Translations under genes and position numbers: made by a program
Notes under the pieces: model-generated
Seen by the model: only the letters and a program-made list of their open reading frames with translations
Databases searched by the model: none
What the model was told of the DNA's origin: nothing
Part shown: positions 36,398-46,200 of the stretch, piece by piece
How the letters are laid out: the number at the start of each line of letters is the position of its first letter
Numbering within the stretch: position 1 is the stretch's first letter
Assembly (NCBI GenBank): GCA_937912125.1
Contig: CALDOK010000123.1
Location: 1 to 56,976 of the forward strand
Reading direction: 5' to 3'
Length of the DNA stretch: 56,976 bases
From: an uncultured Pseudomonadota bacterium
GTDB taxonomy: Bacteria; Myxococcota_A; UBA796; JAFGLY01

Positions 36398-37360
36398 ATG
36401 AGCGACCCCACCGTTCCCCGCGACCAGGCCGCGAGCTTCGGCGGTCCTGGCTGGAAGCAGCGCGTCGCCGCCCACGCCCAGGAGATCCTGGCGGGGCAGC
36501 TCTGGTCGCCCTACGCGGTCAGCTCAGAGATCGGCCGCCTCGAGGCCGTCCTGCTGGCCTGGCCTGGCGCCGAGCTCGATGTGGGCGATCAGCCCGATGA
36601 GCACCTCATGCTGGGCCGGGTGAGCGTGCCCCGCATCCAGCGACAGGCCCGCGCCATCGCCGACTTCTACCGCAGCCAGGACGTGCGGGTGCACCTGCAC
36701 CGCCCCCCCGTCGCCCCGCCGCCCAACTATGTCTTCATGCGCGACCTGTTCCTGATGACCCCCGAAGGGGCCGTGCTCGGGCGCCCCGCAGGTCAACAAC
36801 GCGCGGGCGAGGAGCGCTGGGCGGCCGAGGCCCTGGCCCTGGCGGGCGTCCCCATCCTGCGCACCATGCGGGGGACAGCCACCTTCGAGGGCGCCGATGC
36901 CTTGTGGATCTCACCCCAGCGCTTGCTGTTGGGCATCGGCCTGCGCACCAACCTCGAGGCCGCCCGCCAGATCAGCGAGCTGCTCGAGGCCATGCATGTC
37001 ACCGTGGAGCAGGTCTCTCTGCCCCGCACTGGCGTACAGCACCTGCTCGGGGTGGTCAACGTCGTGGACGAGGGGCTGGCGGTCGTCAACGGCGCCCGGG
37101 CCGACAGCGCCCTGCTGGCCCGGCTCAGGCAGCTGGGGATCGAGCCCCTGGTGGTCCCGGCGGGCGAGGAGCTGCTGGACCGACGCAGCAACAACTTCGT
37201 CACCCTCGCCCCACGCCGGGTGGTGATGCCCGCGGGCTGCCCTGCCACCAAGGCGCTCTTCGAGCAGCGCGGGATACACTGCCACGAGCTGGATGTGGGC
37301 GAGTACATCAAGGCCGCGGGGGCCCTGGGCTGCCTCACGGGCATCCTCTCCAGGGCCTGA
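36398..37360 (+). CDS. Guanidino-group modifying enzyme (arginine deiminase/amidinotransferase superfamily)
   Basis: 320-residue beta/alpha-propeller enzyme. Diagnostic segments: NYVFMRDLFLMTPEGAVLGRP (110-130), FEGADALWIS (163-172), GVQHLLGVVNVVDEG (212-226) with catalytic His215, RSNNFVTL (263-270), and the terminal AAGALGCLTGIL with nucleophile Cys312. The layout fits arginine deiminase, dimethylargininase and glycine amidinotransferase alike; I cannot choose between them. No other arginine deiminase pathway gene is nearby, so a biosynthetic role is possible. It starts 33 bp after the sulfotransferase-like gene and is probably the last gene of the same operon. Confidence 0.87.
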   Translation: MSDPTVPRDQAASFGGPGWKQRVAAHAQEILAGQLWSPYAVSSEIGRLEAVLLAWPGAELDVGDQPDEHLMLGRVSVPRIQRQARAIADFYRSQDVRVHLHRPPVAPPPNYVFMRDLFLMTPEGAVLGRPAGQQRAGEERWAAEALALAGVPILRTMRGTATFEGADALWISPQRLLLGIGLRTNLEAARQISELLEAMHVTVEQVSLPRTGVQHLLGVVNVVDEGLAVVNGARADSALLARLRQLGIEPLVVPAGEELLDRRSNNFVTLAPRRVVMPAGCPATKALFEQRGIHCHELDVGEYIKAAGALGCLTGILSRA

Positions 37361-37487
37361 GCAGAGCACGGTGGTCCTGGCACAGACGACAGCCCCAAGA
37401 GGCCTGGCGCCCCAGGCGCGTTCACAGGAGTCCGTGAAAGGGGCCATGGTGATACACGAACCAGGACTCCAGCCCCAGGAGGAGCCC

Positions 37488-38453
37488 ATGACCGGTGGCG
37501 ACGATCTCGAGGGCCTCACCGAAGAGGCCACCGCCAGCGCGGACCTTGGCGAGCAGCCAGGATCCCCCGAGATCACCCGCTCCACCTACTGGGCGGTGCA
37601 GGCCGTCACCAGCCGCGGGGAGACGCGGGTGGGTTCCAAGGCTGACTTGGGCCTGGAGACCGACCCCGAAGAGCCCACGGACCCCTTGCCCCCCCACGCC
37701 CCGCCACCCCCGCGCAGGCGCGGGCTGCGCCTGCTCATCGTCGCCGCCCTCATCACCCTGTCCATCCTCGGCTGCTTGGGCCTCGCCACGGTGTGGCTGC
37801 TGGTACACCACCTCACGCCCGGCGAACCCGCCAGGGAGCCACAGCCCCTCGCCGCCACCGTCCGCCCGACGCCCGCGCAGGCGCCCACCCCCCAACCGCC
37901 AGTCGAGCCCGTCCCCGCCAGGCCTGCCGCGCGCCCCGCCAGCCCCTCTCCGCAGCCGCCAGCCTCTGAGCCTGCCATCGCCGAACCCGTTCCAGTCCAG
38001 GAGCAACCCGAACCCACGCTGGACCCCATCGATCTCGAGCCCAGCTCGGGTCCACAGGGACCCCCGGCCGAGCCCGTGGTCGCCCTGGGCGAGAGCGCGC
38101 CCGAGCCCGCCAGTCCGCTCCTGCACATCGGCGAGATCAGCCTGAGCGGCCCCGGCAGCGAGGCCCAGCTGCGCAATGTCCTGGTCCTGGCACAGACTGA
38201 TCTGTTGGCCTGCTATGCCCAGGCCTTGGAGCACGACCCCACCCTGCAGGCCACCTTGAGCCTCAACCTGCGGCTGCTGGCCGACGGCGGGGTCCTGGGT
38301 GCGAGGGCCCGGGAGCGACGGGCGGATGTGCCCGTCCTGTCCCAGTGCGTGGAGCGCGTCATGCTCTCCGAGCGCTTCCCGGGCTATCCCGGCGCCGCCA
38401 GCATCATCGTGCCCCTGAGCTTCACGCTGACCGACGGGACGAGCGCCGACTAG
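37488..38453 (+). CDS. TonB-like protein with AgmX/PglI C-terminal domain
   Basis: 321-residue single-pass inner-membrane protein. A polar cytoplasmic part is followed by an Arg-rich stop and one transmembrane helix (LLIVAALITLSILGCLGLATVWLLV region, about 80-105), a long Pro/Ala/Glu periplasmic spacer (about 110-215), then the AgmX/PglI-type domain with LLACYAQALEHDPTLQATLSL and a second Cys in LSQCVERVML, the Cys pair typical of this family. Such proteins energise outer-membrane processes or gliding in myxobacteria. ATG at 37488 has AGGAGG five bases upstream; longer frames lack a site. Its stop overlaps the convergent gene stop in a CTAG. Confidence 0.85.
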   Translation: MTGGDDLEGLTEEATASADLGEQPGSPEITRSTYWAVQAVTSRGETRVGSKADLGLETDPEEPTDPLPPHAPPPPRRRGLRLLIVAALITLSILGCLGLATVWLLVHHLTPGEPAREPQPLAATVRPTPAQAPTPQPPVEPVPARPAARPASPSPQPPASEPAIAEPVPVQEQPEPTLDPIDLEPSSGPQGPPAEPVVALGESAPEPASPLLHIGEISLSGPGSEAQLRNVLVLAQTDLLACYAQALEHDPTLQATLSLNLRLLADGGVLGARARERRADVPVLSQCVERVMLSERFPGYPGAASIIVPLSFTLTDGTSAD

Positions 38454-39574
38454 AAGTCGACCTCACCCTGGTTGGCCTGGCCCGCCTGCCCCTGGCGGTT
38501 GTCGCCGGCTTGCCAGTCGACATCGTCCAGCAGCCACTTGTACTCGAAGTCCGAGCCCAGCTCGCTGAAGGCGGCGGTCCAGCCATCGCCGTCTCGACTC
38601 GCCGGCCAGCCCTGCTCCCAGCTCAAGGGGGCGGTGTCTCCCCGCAGGGCCAGGTAGCGGCCGTGCGCGGCGTGCTCGGTGCTCACCGTGGTCATGACCA
38701 CCGGCTGCGGATCCGCGGGCTCTACCACCGCGAGCATGCCGGCGTGATCCGAGACCTCGGGCCAGGGGGCTCCAGTGAAGATGCGCTCGAAGCGGGCCAC
38801 CGTGAGGGGCACGCCCCGGTGGGCCCATACATAGTCGATGCGGTCGTCGTCGAGCCCCGCCCCCCAGTCGTCGAAGCCCATGGCCTGCATGGCGACGAAG
38901 GGATCGGAGCCCGGTGTGTCGTTGAAATCGCCGAGCACCAGGCTGGCCGCGCCAGCCGGCCCCACCAAGGCTTCGACGGCAGCCTGGCGCGCCTGCCCCA
39001 GCCTGGCCTGGTCGTGCTGGTGATCCAGGTGGACGGAGCTGATGGAGAGCTGGGCGAAGCCCGCATCCCAGAGCCCCTCCACCCCTACACGGCGCAGGCC
39101 GTCCTGTACGTGGAACACCAGCTCCCGGCTCTGGATGAAGCCGCCCTGCACCGCCAGGCCCACGTACTCGTCCGCCTCGTCGGCGGTGCCCTCCCAGCCC
39201 GTGTGGGCGAAGGAGGCAGCCAGGGTCCACGCCGAGCCCGTGGCCTGCTCGAGGGCCTGCTCGAGCAGCTCAGGCGCAGACTCGTCGGCAGAGACGCACA
39301 GCTCCTGAAGCGCGATGACCCGCACCCGCTCAGCCGCCACCACCTCGGCCACCGCGGCGAAGCGCGCGCGGTTGTCGGCGAACCCGGTGCCGCTGGTCAG
39401 CAGACAGTGGAGGTTGAGCGAGAGCAAGCCGAAGCCCCGCTCGTCGTCCGGAGGGCCGGTGTCTTCCACGCCGCTGTCGCCGCTGTCGCCAGGCCCCACG
39501 CTGTCGAAGAGGCCGCTGTCGAAGGGGCCAGGCCTACAGCTCGCCAGCAGCATGCCCGCCAGCAGCAGCCTCAC
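38450..39574 (-). CDS. Endonuclease/exonuclease/phosphatase-family lipoprotein
   Basis: 374-residue exported lipoprotein: lipobox LLASC near residue 13, then an Asp/Ser/Gly spacer. The EEP fold has SLNLHCLL, ALQELCVSADE with the metal Glu, SSVHLDHQHDQ, VLGDFNDTPGSDPF, RIDYVWAH and the terminal VSDHAGMLA, so all catalytic segments are present. Activity could be DNase, phosphodiesterase or sphingomyelinase-like. A further 80-residue C-terminal domain with GDTAPLSWEQGW and EYKWLLDDVDW looks like a starch-binding CBM20-type module. GTG start at 39574 overlaps the epimerase stop as GTGA and has TGGAG five bases upstream; an in-frame TTG at 39589 is less likely. Confidence 0.87.
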   Translation of the reverse strand: MRLLLAGMLLASCRPGPFDSGLFDSVGPGDSGDSGVEDTGPPDDERGFGLLSLNLHCLLTSGTGFADNRARFAAVAEVVAAERVRVIALQELCVSADESAPELLEQALEQATGSAWTLAASFAHTGWEGTADEADEYVGLAVQGGFIQSRELVFHVQDGLRRVGVEGLWDAGFAQLSISSVHLDHQHDQARLGQARQAAVEALVGPAGAASLVLGDFNDTPGSDPFVAMQAMGFDDWGAGLDDDRIDYVWAHRGVPLTVARFERIFTGAPWPEVSDHAGMLAVVEPADPQPVVMTTVSTEHAAHGRYLALRGDTAPLSWEQGWPASRDGDGWTAAFSELGSDFEYKWLLDDVDWQAGDNRQGQAGQANQGEVDF

Positions 39575-40512
39575 ACCTGCTCCAGCCAACCCACAAAGCG
39601 CTCCAGGCCCTGCTCCAGGGAGGTGGTTGGGCGATAGCCCAGCAGCTGGTTGGCCAGCGAGACGTCGGCCCAGGTCAGGGGAACATCGCCGGGCTGGTTG
39701 CCGCTGCGCACCACCTGGGGATCGATGCCCAGCGCATGACCGAGCTTGCGGATCAGGGCGTCGAGCCGGATGGGGTTGGTGTTGCCCAGGTTGAGCACGG
39801 CACAGGGCAGTGGGCGATCGACAGAGGCCAGCAGCCCCTTCACGATGTCACCGATGTAGGTGTAGTCCCGCAGGGTGCTGCCATCGCCGAACATGGTGAT
39901 GGGCTCCCCCGCCTTGATCTTGCGGGCGAAGCCGTGGATGGCCATGTCCGGGCGCTGGCGCGGACCGTAGACCGTGAAGAAGCGCAGCATGGTGAGCTGA
40001 AGATCGAAGAGCTGCTGCCAGGTGCGGCAGACGATCTCCATGGCGTGCTTGCTGGCCGCGTAGGGGCTGGCCGGCACGCCCAGGGGATCGCTCTCCCGAA
40101 ACGGCCCCTGGCTCCGAGCCCCGTAGACCGAGGACGAGGAGGCGGCGACCAGGTGGGTCACACCCGCCTCGCGCATGGCCTCGAGCAGCCCCTGGGTGCC
40201 CGCGACGTTGACCTCCATGTAGGACACGGGCAGCTCGAGGGAGGAACGTACGCCCGCCCGAGCCGCCAGGTGGACCACGCTGTCGACGCCCTGCACGGCG
40301 CGGGCCAGCAAGCCCAGATCCCGCAGATCGCCCTCGAGGAGCTCGATGTCGTCCAGCGCGCCCTGTAGGTTCCTGCGCTTCACCGCGGGATCGTAGTACG
40401 GATCGAAGCTGTCCAGCACCCGCACGCGGTCGCCTCGCTCCAGCAGAGCCTCCACCAGGTGAGAGCCGATGAAGCCTGCTCCACCGGTGACCAGCACATG
40501 ACGACCACTCAT
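39571..40512 (-). CDS. NAD-dependent epimerase (UDP-glucuronate 4-epimerase-like)
   Basis: 313-residue short-chain dehydrogenase-fold epimerase. NAD loop TGGAGFIGS (9-17), Asp in VLDSFDPYYDP, catalytic SSSSVYG (about 125-131) and Tyr151/Lys155 in YAASKHAME. The segment FDPYYDPAVKRRNL and RFFTVYGPRQRPDMAIHGFARKI is close to UDP-glucuronate 4-epimerases that act in surface polysaccharide synthesis; UDP-glucose 4-epimerase is less likely. ATG overlaps the TlpA stop as ATGA, and its own stop overlaps the next start as GTGA. Middle gene of a three-gene operon. Confidence 0.92.
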   Translation of the reverse strand: MSGRHVLVTGGAGFIGSHLVEALLERGDRVRVLDSFDPYYDPAVKRRNLQGALDDIELLEGDLRDLGLLARAVQGVDSVVHLAARAGVRSSLELPVSYMEVNVAGTQGLLEAMREAGVTHLVAASSSSVYGARSQGPFRESDPLGVPASPYAASKHAMEIVCRTWQQLFDLQLTMLRFFTVYGPRQRPDMAIHGFARKIKAGEPITMFGDGSTLRDYTYIGDIVKGLLASVDRPLPCAVLNLGNTNPIRLDALIRKLGHALGIDPQVVRSGNQPGDVPLTWADVSLANQLLGYRPTTSLEQGLERFVGWLEQV

Positions 40513-41003
40513 GGGGGACCCTCCTGCCGAAGCCCGTCGACGATCGCGTGGATGCGAGAGGGCCAGGTGTTCCCGCGGTACCGCACGCGGCCCTCGGGAT
40601 CGAGCACGATCACCATGGGCAGGGCGCTGGCCTCGTAGGCGCGCACGATGGCCCCGTTGGCGTCCAAGACCACCGGATACTCGATCTGCAACGCCCGGAT
40701 GCCCTCGGCCACGGTGGCCTGGTCCTCACCAGCGTTGACGCCGACGACGTAGGCCGACTCGCCGACGCTCCGGAAGAGCGCGTTGACGTGGGGCACCTCG
40801 TAGCGGCACGGGCCGCACCAGGAGGCCCAGAAGACCAGCACCACCGGCTTGCCCTGGAGCTTGGACAGGCTGAGGCTGCCGCCGCTGACCAGCGGCGCCA
40901 CGAACTGGGGAGCGTTGAGGCCCTCGTAGGGCCCCGCCGGCGCCATCTGCCCGCAGCCGATGGCCAGCAAGCAGCACAAGAATGTCAGGCTCAGCGCGCG
41001 CAC
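40509..41003 (-). CDS. TlpA/ResA-type thioredoxin lipoprotein
   Basis: 164-residue lipoprotein: lipobox AIGC (Cys17), thioredoxin fold with active site FWASWCGPCRYEVP (Cys63, Cys66), cis-proline segment ASALPMVIVLDPEGRV. It would reduce disulfides on exported proteins. GTG start at 41003 has AGGAGG upstream. First gene of the operon with the epimerase and the EEP lipoprotein. It may keep cysteines of secreted Cys-rich proteins, such as the MopE-type lipoprotein encoded just upstream, in the proper state; this is inference. Confidence 0.92.
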   Translation of the reverse strand: MRALSLTFLCCLLAIGCGQMAPAGPYEGLNAPQFVAPLVSGGSLSLSKLQGKPVVLVFWASWCGPCRYEVPHVNALFRSVGESAYVVGVNAGEDQATVAEGIRALQIEYPVVLDANGAIVRAYEASALPMVIVLDPEGRVRYRGNTWPSRIHAIVDGLRQEGPP

Positions 41004-41055
41004 TCTGGCCTCCTGTGAGCTCGAGCTGCCCCCAAGAGGCTAACGGCTGCAGCGA

Positions 41056-41069
41056 GCGGGTTCACCCGC
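41056..41069. terminator. Possible weak hairpin after MopE-type gene
   Basis: GCGGG, loop TTCA, CCCGC: a 5-bp GC stem starting six bases past the minus-strand stop at 41076. No U-tract follows, so it is at best a weak or factor-dependent terminator. Confidence 0.3.
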
Positions 41070-41075
41070 CGATAG

Positions 41076-43022
41076 CTACGACCCCGTGCAGGTGTAGGTG
41101 ACCGTGACACTGTCGCTGCCCGAGTCGCCCGGGCAGTCCGTGGCCGCGAGCGACAGCTCCACCGTGTAGACGGTGGTGGAACCGTAGGTGCAAGTGAGGC
41201 CGCTCATGGTCAGCGTGGGCGTGGCGCTGGTGCTGTCATCCAAGGTGCCGTAGCCCGACCCGCTGGTGATGGTCCAACTGTAGGTGAGGTCGGCGTCGTC
41301 GGCATCGACCGTGCCCGAGCCGTCGAGGGCGAAGTCGTAGTCGGGGCAGTCCGAGCAGGTGTAGGAGTAGCCCGTGAGCGCGCAGGTCTGGGTGTAGCTG
41401 GTGGACTGGTCGGCCCCGGCGTCCACCACCGGCGCGCCGTTGGCGCCGCGGTCCGAGATGGTGACCAGGGTGGTGGCGGCCACCGAGCTGACGCCGCCGT
41501 CGTCGACGGAGAGGCTGAACTCGTAGTCTCCCACCACGTCGGGGTAGAAGATGGGATCGGCGTCGGTGGCGGACTGGATGTCCGAGGTGGACCGCGCCGA
41601 GCCCGAGGGAGCCGAGATGAGCTCCCAGGTGTAGGCCAGCGGATCGCCTTCGGGATCGAAGGAGCCGGACCCCACCAGGTAGAGCGGGCTGCAGGTGAGC
41701 AGGCTGGACATCATGGCGTTGTAGTCGGCCACTGCTGTGGGGGCCCACTCGGCGACGCCGTCACAGTCGTTGTCGACGGTGGGGTCGGTCTCGGGGGCGC
41801 CGGGGTAGACGGTGGGGTCGCCGTCGTCGCAGTCACCGTCGTCGGTGTTGTAGCCGTCGCCGTCGTGGTCCCAGCTGTGGCAGTACTCGTTGAGCGCGCC
41901 GGGGCTGCCGTCGTCAGAGCGCAGGCTCCAGCGCTCGATGGAGTAGCACCAGTTCTCGGGGACGTCGTTGTCGACGTGCCCCACGAACATGTCGGTGTCC
42001 AGGTAGACCCAGGGGTCGAGGCTCATGGAGGCGCCAGAGGCGTCCGGCATCGTGCTGCCGTCGTCCCAGGTGACCTGATCCAGCAGGATCTCGCCCGCCA
42101 TGATGAGCAGATCGTCGGTCTCGTTGGACAAGATGACGTCCTGGTACTGGTAGTCGATGACCACGTCGCCATTGGCGGCGGAGTCCTCGTCGATGCCCAG
42201 CACCATCAGCTGCCCTGGCGACATGACCAGCAGCTCATCGGACTGGATCACGTGGTAGTCGTCATCGACGGTTGAGGTGATCAGCAGGCCGTTGAGGTAC
42301 AGCTCGCGATCGGAGGCGTTGTAGATCTCGAGCCACTCGCCGTAGGCATCGGAGACCGCCTGGGGGTTGGACATGATCTCGACGATGACGATGTCACCCT
42401 CGGCCCACTCACCCTCGTCGATCAAGCCGTCACAGTCGTTGTCCACCAGGTCAGCGGCCAGCTCGGTGGCGCCAGGGTTGATGGCCGCGTCGTCGTCTTC
42501 GCAGTCGGCCGCCTGCAGCTCGCTGCCGCACCAGGTGTAGCCGTCGCCGTCGGCGTCCTGACCTTCGTCGATCTCGCCATCGCCGTCGTTGTCGATGCCG
42601 TCGCAGATCTCTTCCTCGACGCAGTCGGCCACGCCGTTGCCGTCGGCATCTGCGAAGCCTTCGTCCACGGACCCGTCGCCGTCGTTGTCGATGCCGTCGC
42701 ACTCTTCGCTGTCTACGCAGTCGGCGGTGCCGTCGAGATCGATGTCGCTGTAGCCCTCGTCCACTACGTTGTTGCAGTTGTCATCCTGGCCGTTGCACTC
42801 TTCTTCGTTGCCGGGAAAGACGTTGGGGTCCGAGTCGTCGCAGTCGCCATCGGACTCGGTGACGCCGTCACCGTCGGCATCGACGAAGTCACCCCAGCTG
42901 TCTTCGGGCTCGCTGTCGCCAGGTGTCGTGTCCGGCCCGGTGTCGTTGCCCTTGCAGTTCCCTGCGATCAAGAAGAGGGAGCCCAAGACGAGAGCGGAGG
43001 CGGAGGGAAGTGCGTGGCGCAT
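41076..43022 (-). CDS. MopE-type metal-binding repeat lipoprotein with lamin-tail and Ig-like domains
   Basis: 648-residue lipoprotein from ATG at 43022; lipobox IAGNC (Cys23). Asp/Cys repeats such as DGDCDDSDP and ECNGQDDNCNN occupy about 45-205, then a lamin-tail domain (IVIVEIMSNPQAV...GEWLEIYN, about 210-340), another Asp-rich block, and two PKD/cadherin-like beta domains (YTWELISAPSGSA, YSWTITSGSG). The first half parallels the lipoprotein at 10130-12427 closely, so they are paralogues with exchanged C-termini: this one has PKD-like domains with several Cys (CSDCPDYD). Surface metal-binding or adhesive role likely. Confidence 0.87.
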   Translation of the reverse strand: MRHALPSASALVLGSLFLIAGNCKGNDTGPDTTPGDSEPEDSWGDFVDADGDGVTESDGDCDDSDPNVFPGNEEECNGQDDNCNNVVDEGYSDIDLDGTADCVDSEECDGIDNDGDGSVDEGFADADGNGVADCVEEEICDGIDNDGDGEIDEGQDADGDGYTWCGSELQAADCEDDDAAINPGATELAADLVDNDCDGLIDEGEWAEGDIVIVEIMSNPQAVSDAYGEWLEIYNASDRELYLNGLLITSTVDDDYHVIQSDELLVMSPGQLMVLGIDEDSAANGDVVIDYQYQDVILSNETDDLLIMAGEILLDQVTWDDGSTMPDASGASMSLDPWVYLDTDMFVGHVDNDVPENWCYSIERWSLRSDDGSPGALNEYCHSWDHDGDGYNTDDGDCDDGDPTVYPGAPETDPTVDNDCDGVAEWAPTAVADYNAMMSSLLTCSPLYLVGSGSFDPEGDPLAYTWELISAPSGSARSTSDIQSATDADPIFYPDVVGDYEFSLSVDDGGVSSVAATTLVTISDRGANGAPVVDAGADQSTSYTQTCALTGYSYTCSDCPDYDFALDGSGTVDADDADLTYSWTITSGSGYGTLDDSTSATPTLTMSGLTCTYGSTTVYTVELSLAATDCPGDSGSDSVTVTYTCTGS

Positions 43023-43215
43023 GGTCGTTCCCGTGCGGAGGGATACCGCGGACAAGGATTTGACGTAGAGTAGCAGGATGAGGGTGCGGTTCGCAATGGG
43101 CCCGTGCGAGCCGGAGCCAACCCCTCGCTCATGCCGATGACATCGTCAAACCAGCAGGCCACGGTTTTCCGCGGGCACGGCCGATCCAGGGCCCTAGGGG
43201 GCCCTGGTTGGGAAC
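43023..43215. other. 193-bp intergenic spacer
   Basis: Spacer between the end of the efflux operon and the start of the MopE-type lipoprotein gene, both on the minus strand. It contains the hairpin listed at 43186-43207 and presumably the lipoprotein promoter. No open frame or RNA gene recognised. Confidence 0.4.
43186..43207 (-). terminator. GC hairpin at end of efflux operon
   Basis: A perfect 9-bp stem (43186-43194 with 43199-43207, arms CCAGGGCCC and GGGCCCTGG) with a 4-base loop, 8 bp past the stop of the RND pump gene. There is no downstream U-tract, so intrinsic termination is uncertain, but position and stability fit a transcript end or 3'-stabilising hairpin. Confidence 0.5.
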
Positions 43216-46200
43216 CTACTTGGCGCTGACCATCACGCCGTCTTCGCCGTGCAACAGCCGCATCCAGAAGCGAGCGATGCGCGCGGAGGCCGCGTCCACC
43301 AAGGTGTACACCACCGGCACCACCACCAGGGTGAAGACGGTCGCGGCGCCGAGGCCACCGATGATGGTGAGCGCAAGGGGCGCCATGGTCTCGCCGCCCT
43401 CCTTGGTGCTGATGGCCATGGGGACCATGGCACCAGCGGTGGTCAGGGAGGTGATCATGACCGGACGCAGACGCGTGGCCGACCCCACGATGCAGGCCTG
43501 GATGATCTCCATCCCGCCACGCCGCAGCTGGTTGACGTAGTCCACGAGCACGATGCCGTTGTTGACCACGATGCCCGCCAGCATGATCACCCCCAGGAAG
43601 GTGGGGACGCTCAGGGTGGTGCCGGTGAGCAAGAAGGCCCAGATCACGCCCACAAAGGCCAAGGGCATGGTGAACATGATGCTGAACGGGTGGCTGAAGC
43701 TCTCGAACTGAGCGGCCATGACCATGTAGACCATCAGGATGGCCAACACGAGGGCCGCGAGCAGCTGCCCGAAGGCAGACATCATGTCCTCGTACTGCCC
43801 CCCGAAGTCCAGGTTGTAGCCCTGGGGGAGCTGCGCCTCGATGGGCTCGAGGGCCGTGGTCACCGCCCCCATCGCGGCGCGCAGGTCCGTGCCCTCGATG
43901 TCGGCGAAGATGGACACGGTGCGGGACTGGTCGGCACGCACGATCTGGACCGGCCCGAAGCCGTCCTCGATGGTGGCGATCTGCGCCAAGGGGATGGAGC
44001 CACCCATGGGGAGGGGCACCAGGATCTGGCGGAGCGCGCCCTGGCTGCTGCGCGCGCTGCTCTGGTAGCGCACCCGCACGTCCAGCTCGTCGCCCTCGGA
44101 GCGGTAGCGCGTGGCCACCGTCCCCAGGGTAGCGGTCTTGATGGTGTTGGCCACCTGGCCCACGGTCAGGCCGTAGCCACCAGCCTTCTCTCGATCGATG
44201 ATGATGTGGGCCTCGGGCTTGGCCTCGCGCATGGAGGTGTCCACACCCACCAGGCCCTCGATCCCCACGATGGCCTCGGCGATGCGCTCCGACCACAGCT
44301 CGAGCTCTTCGAACTCGTCGCCGCTGAGCTTGATGTCGATGGCATGGGCGCTGCCCCCCATGCCGCCGCCCATGTCCATGAACTTGAACTCCATGCCCTC
44401 GATCTCGGGCAGCCGGTCGCGGATCATGGCCTTGAGCGCGTCGTTGTCTTTGACGTCGCGGTCATCTCGATCCTTGAGCCGCGCGAAGACGATGGCCTCG
44501 TGTACGCCGGACGGGTTGGTCTCGGACATGCCCGCGCCAGCGTCGTTCTCGTCCACGCCAAGGGAAGCGCCGACGGTCTTGACGTCCGGGAACTGGCCGA
44601 TCACCTCCTCGATCCGCTGGCTGGCAGCCGCGGTCTCTTCGAGGGCCGTGCCGACCGGGAAGCTGATCTTGCCCATGAGCACCGGGTCGTTGCTGGAGGG
44701 CATGAACTCAGCGCCCACGAAGTAGGACATGCCGCCTGAGAACACCACGATGACGCCCAGGGCGAAGAGGGTCTTCCAGCGGTGGGCCAGGCACCAGGTG
44801 AGCCGACGGGCGTACCACTCGCGGAAGCTGGAGAAGCGCTTGCCGTCGTGCAGCACCGCCCCCTGGACCTTGGAAGAGAAGAAGACCGAGCTGAGCATCG
44901 GCACGATGGTGATGGCCACGAACAGCGAGGCCAGCAAGGCCGCCGCCACGGTCACCGCGAGGCCCGAGGCCAGCTGACCGGCCATGCCCTGGGAGAACAG
45001 GATGGGCAGGAACACCACCATGGTGGTGAAGGTGGAGGCCGTGATGGCCATGCCCACCTCGCGAGCGCCGACCCTGGCCGCTTCCTTGCGATCCTTGCCC
45101 TCCTCGATGTGCCTGAAGATGTTCTCGATGACCACGACGGCGTTGTCCACCAGCATGCCGATGCCCAGCACCAGGCCGCCCATGGTCATCATGTTCAGGG
45201 ACTCACCGATGGCGTAGATGGGGATGAAAGTCGCCAGCAGGGACAAGGGGATGACCACCGCGATGGTCAGGGTGGGTCGGATGTTCCGCAGGAACAGGAA
45301 CATGATGATGACGGCGAGCACAGCGCCGATGACGCCGTTGGAGACCACCGTGCCAGCCATCTTCTCGATGATGCGGCCGATGTCGAAGAGGTTGAAGAAG
45401 TCGACGCCGGCGGGCAAGGAGGGGACCAGCTCGTCGAGCTTCTCCTGGTAGGCCTTCATGACCCGGTAGGGGTTGGCGCCGGCCTCCTTGGAGATCATCA
45501 TCATGACCGCCTCGCCGCCGTTCGCCCTGACGAAGCTACGCTTGTCCTTGACCGCCCGCGTGACCTCGGCCACGGTGCCCAGCAGGATGGGCGTGCCGGT
45601 CTTGCTGGAAGCGCCGACCACCACGTGGCGGATCTCGTCGAGGCTGTCGAACTGACCCAGGGTGCGGAGCAGGATCTCCTTTCGATCCTTGACCTGTCGG
45701 CCCGCCGGCAGGTTGAGGTTCTGGTAGCCCAGGGCCATGGCCACCTGCTCGATGCTGACACCGGAGTCCATCAACGCGGAGGGGTCGATGTTGACCTGGA
45801 TCTCTTCTTCGCCGCCCCCGAAGAACGGCGCCTGAGCGACGCCCTCGATGCGCTCGAGCCGGGGCTGGACCACGTCGCTCATCAACTCGCGCAGGGCGAT
45901 GGTGTCGTCCATGCCGTTGACCATGTAGATGGCCTGGGGCATGGCGCTGAGGTTGAACTTGATGACCAGCGGATCTTCCACATCCGGAGGCATGTAGGGC
46001 GCGATCATGGCCACCGCTTCGCGGATGTCCGCGGCGGCGGCGTCGAGATCGGTGCCCCACTCGAAGTCCAGCATCAAGAAACAGACGTCTTCCTGGGAGA
46101 CGGACTTGACCTTCTTGACGCCGCTGATGCCCGCCAGTGCGCCCTCGTAGTTCTTGGCGACGATGGACTCGATCTCTTCTGAGGGGGCACCGGGGTAGCG

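Noticed and set aside
37293..37487. Longer form of the TonB-like protein
   Set aside because: Overlaps the guanidino-enzyme gene; ATG 37488 has a strong AGGAGG.
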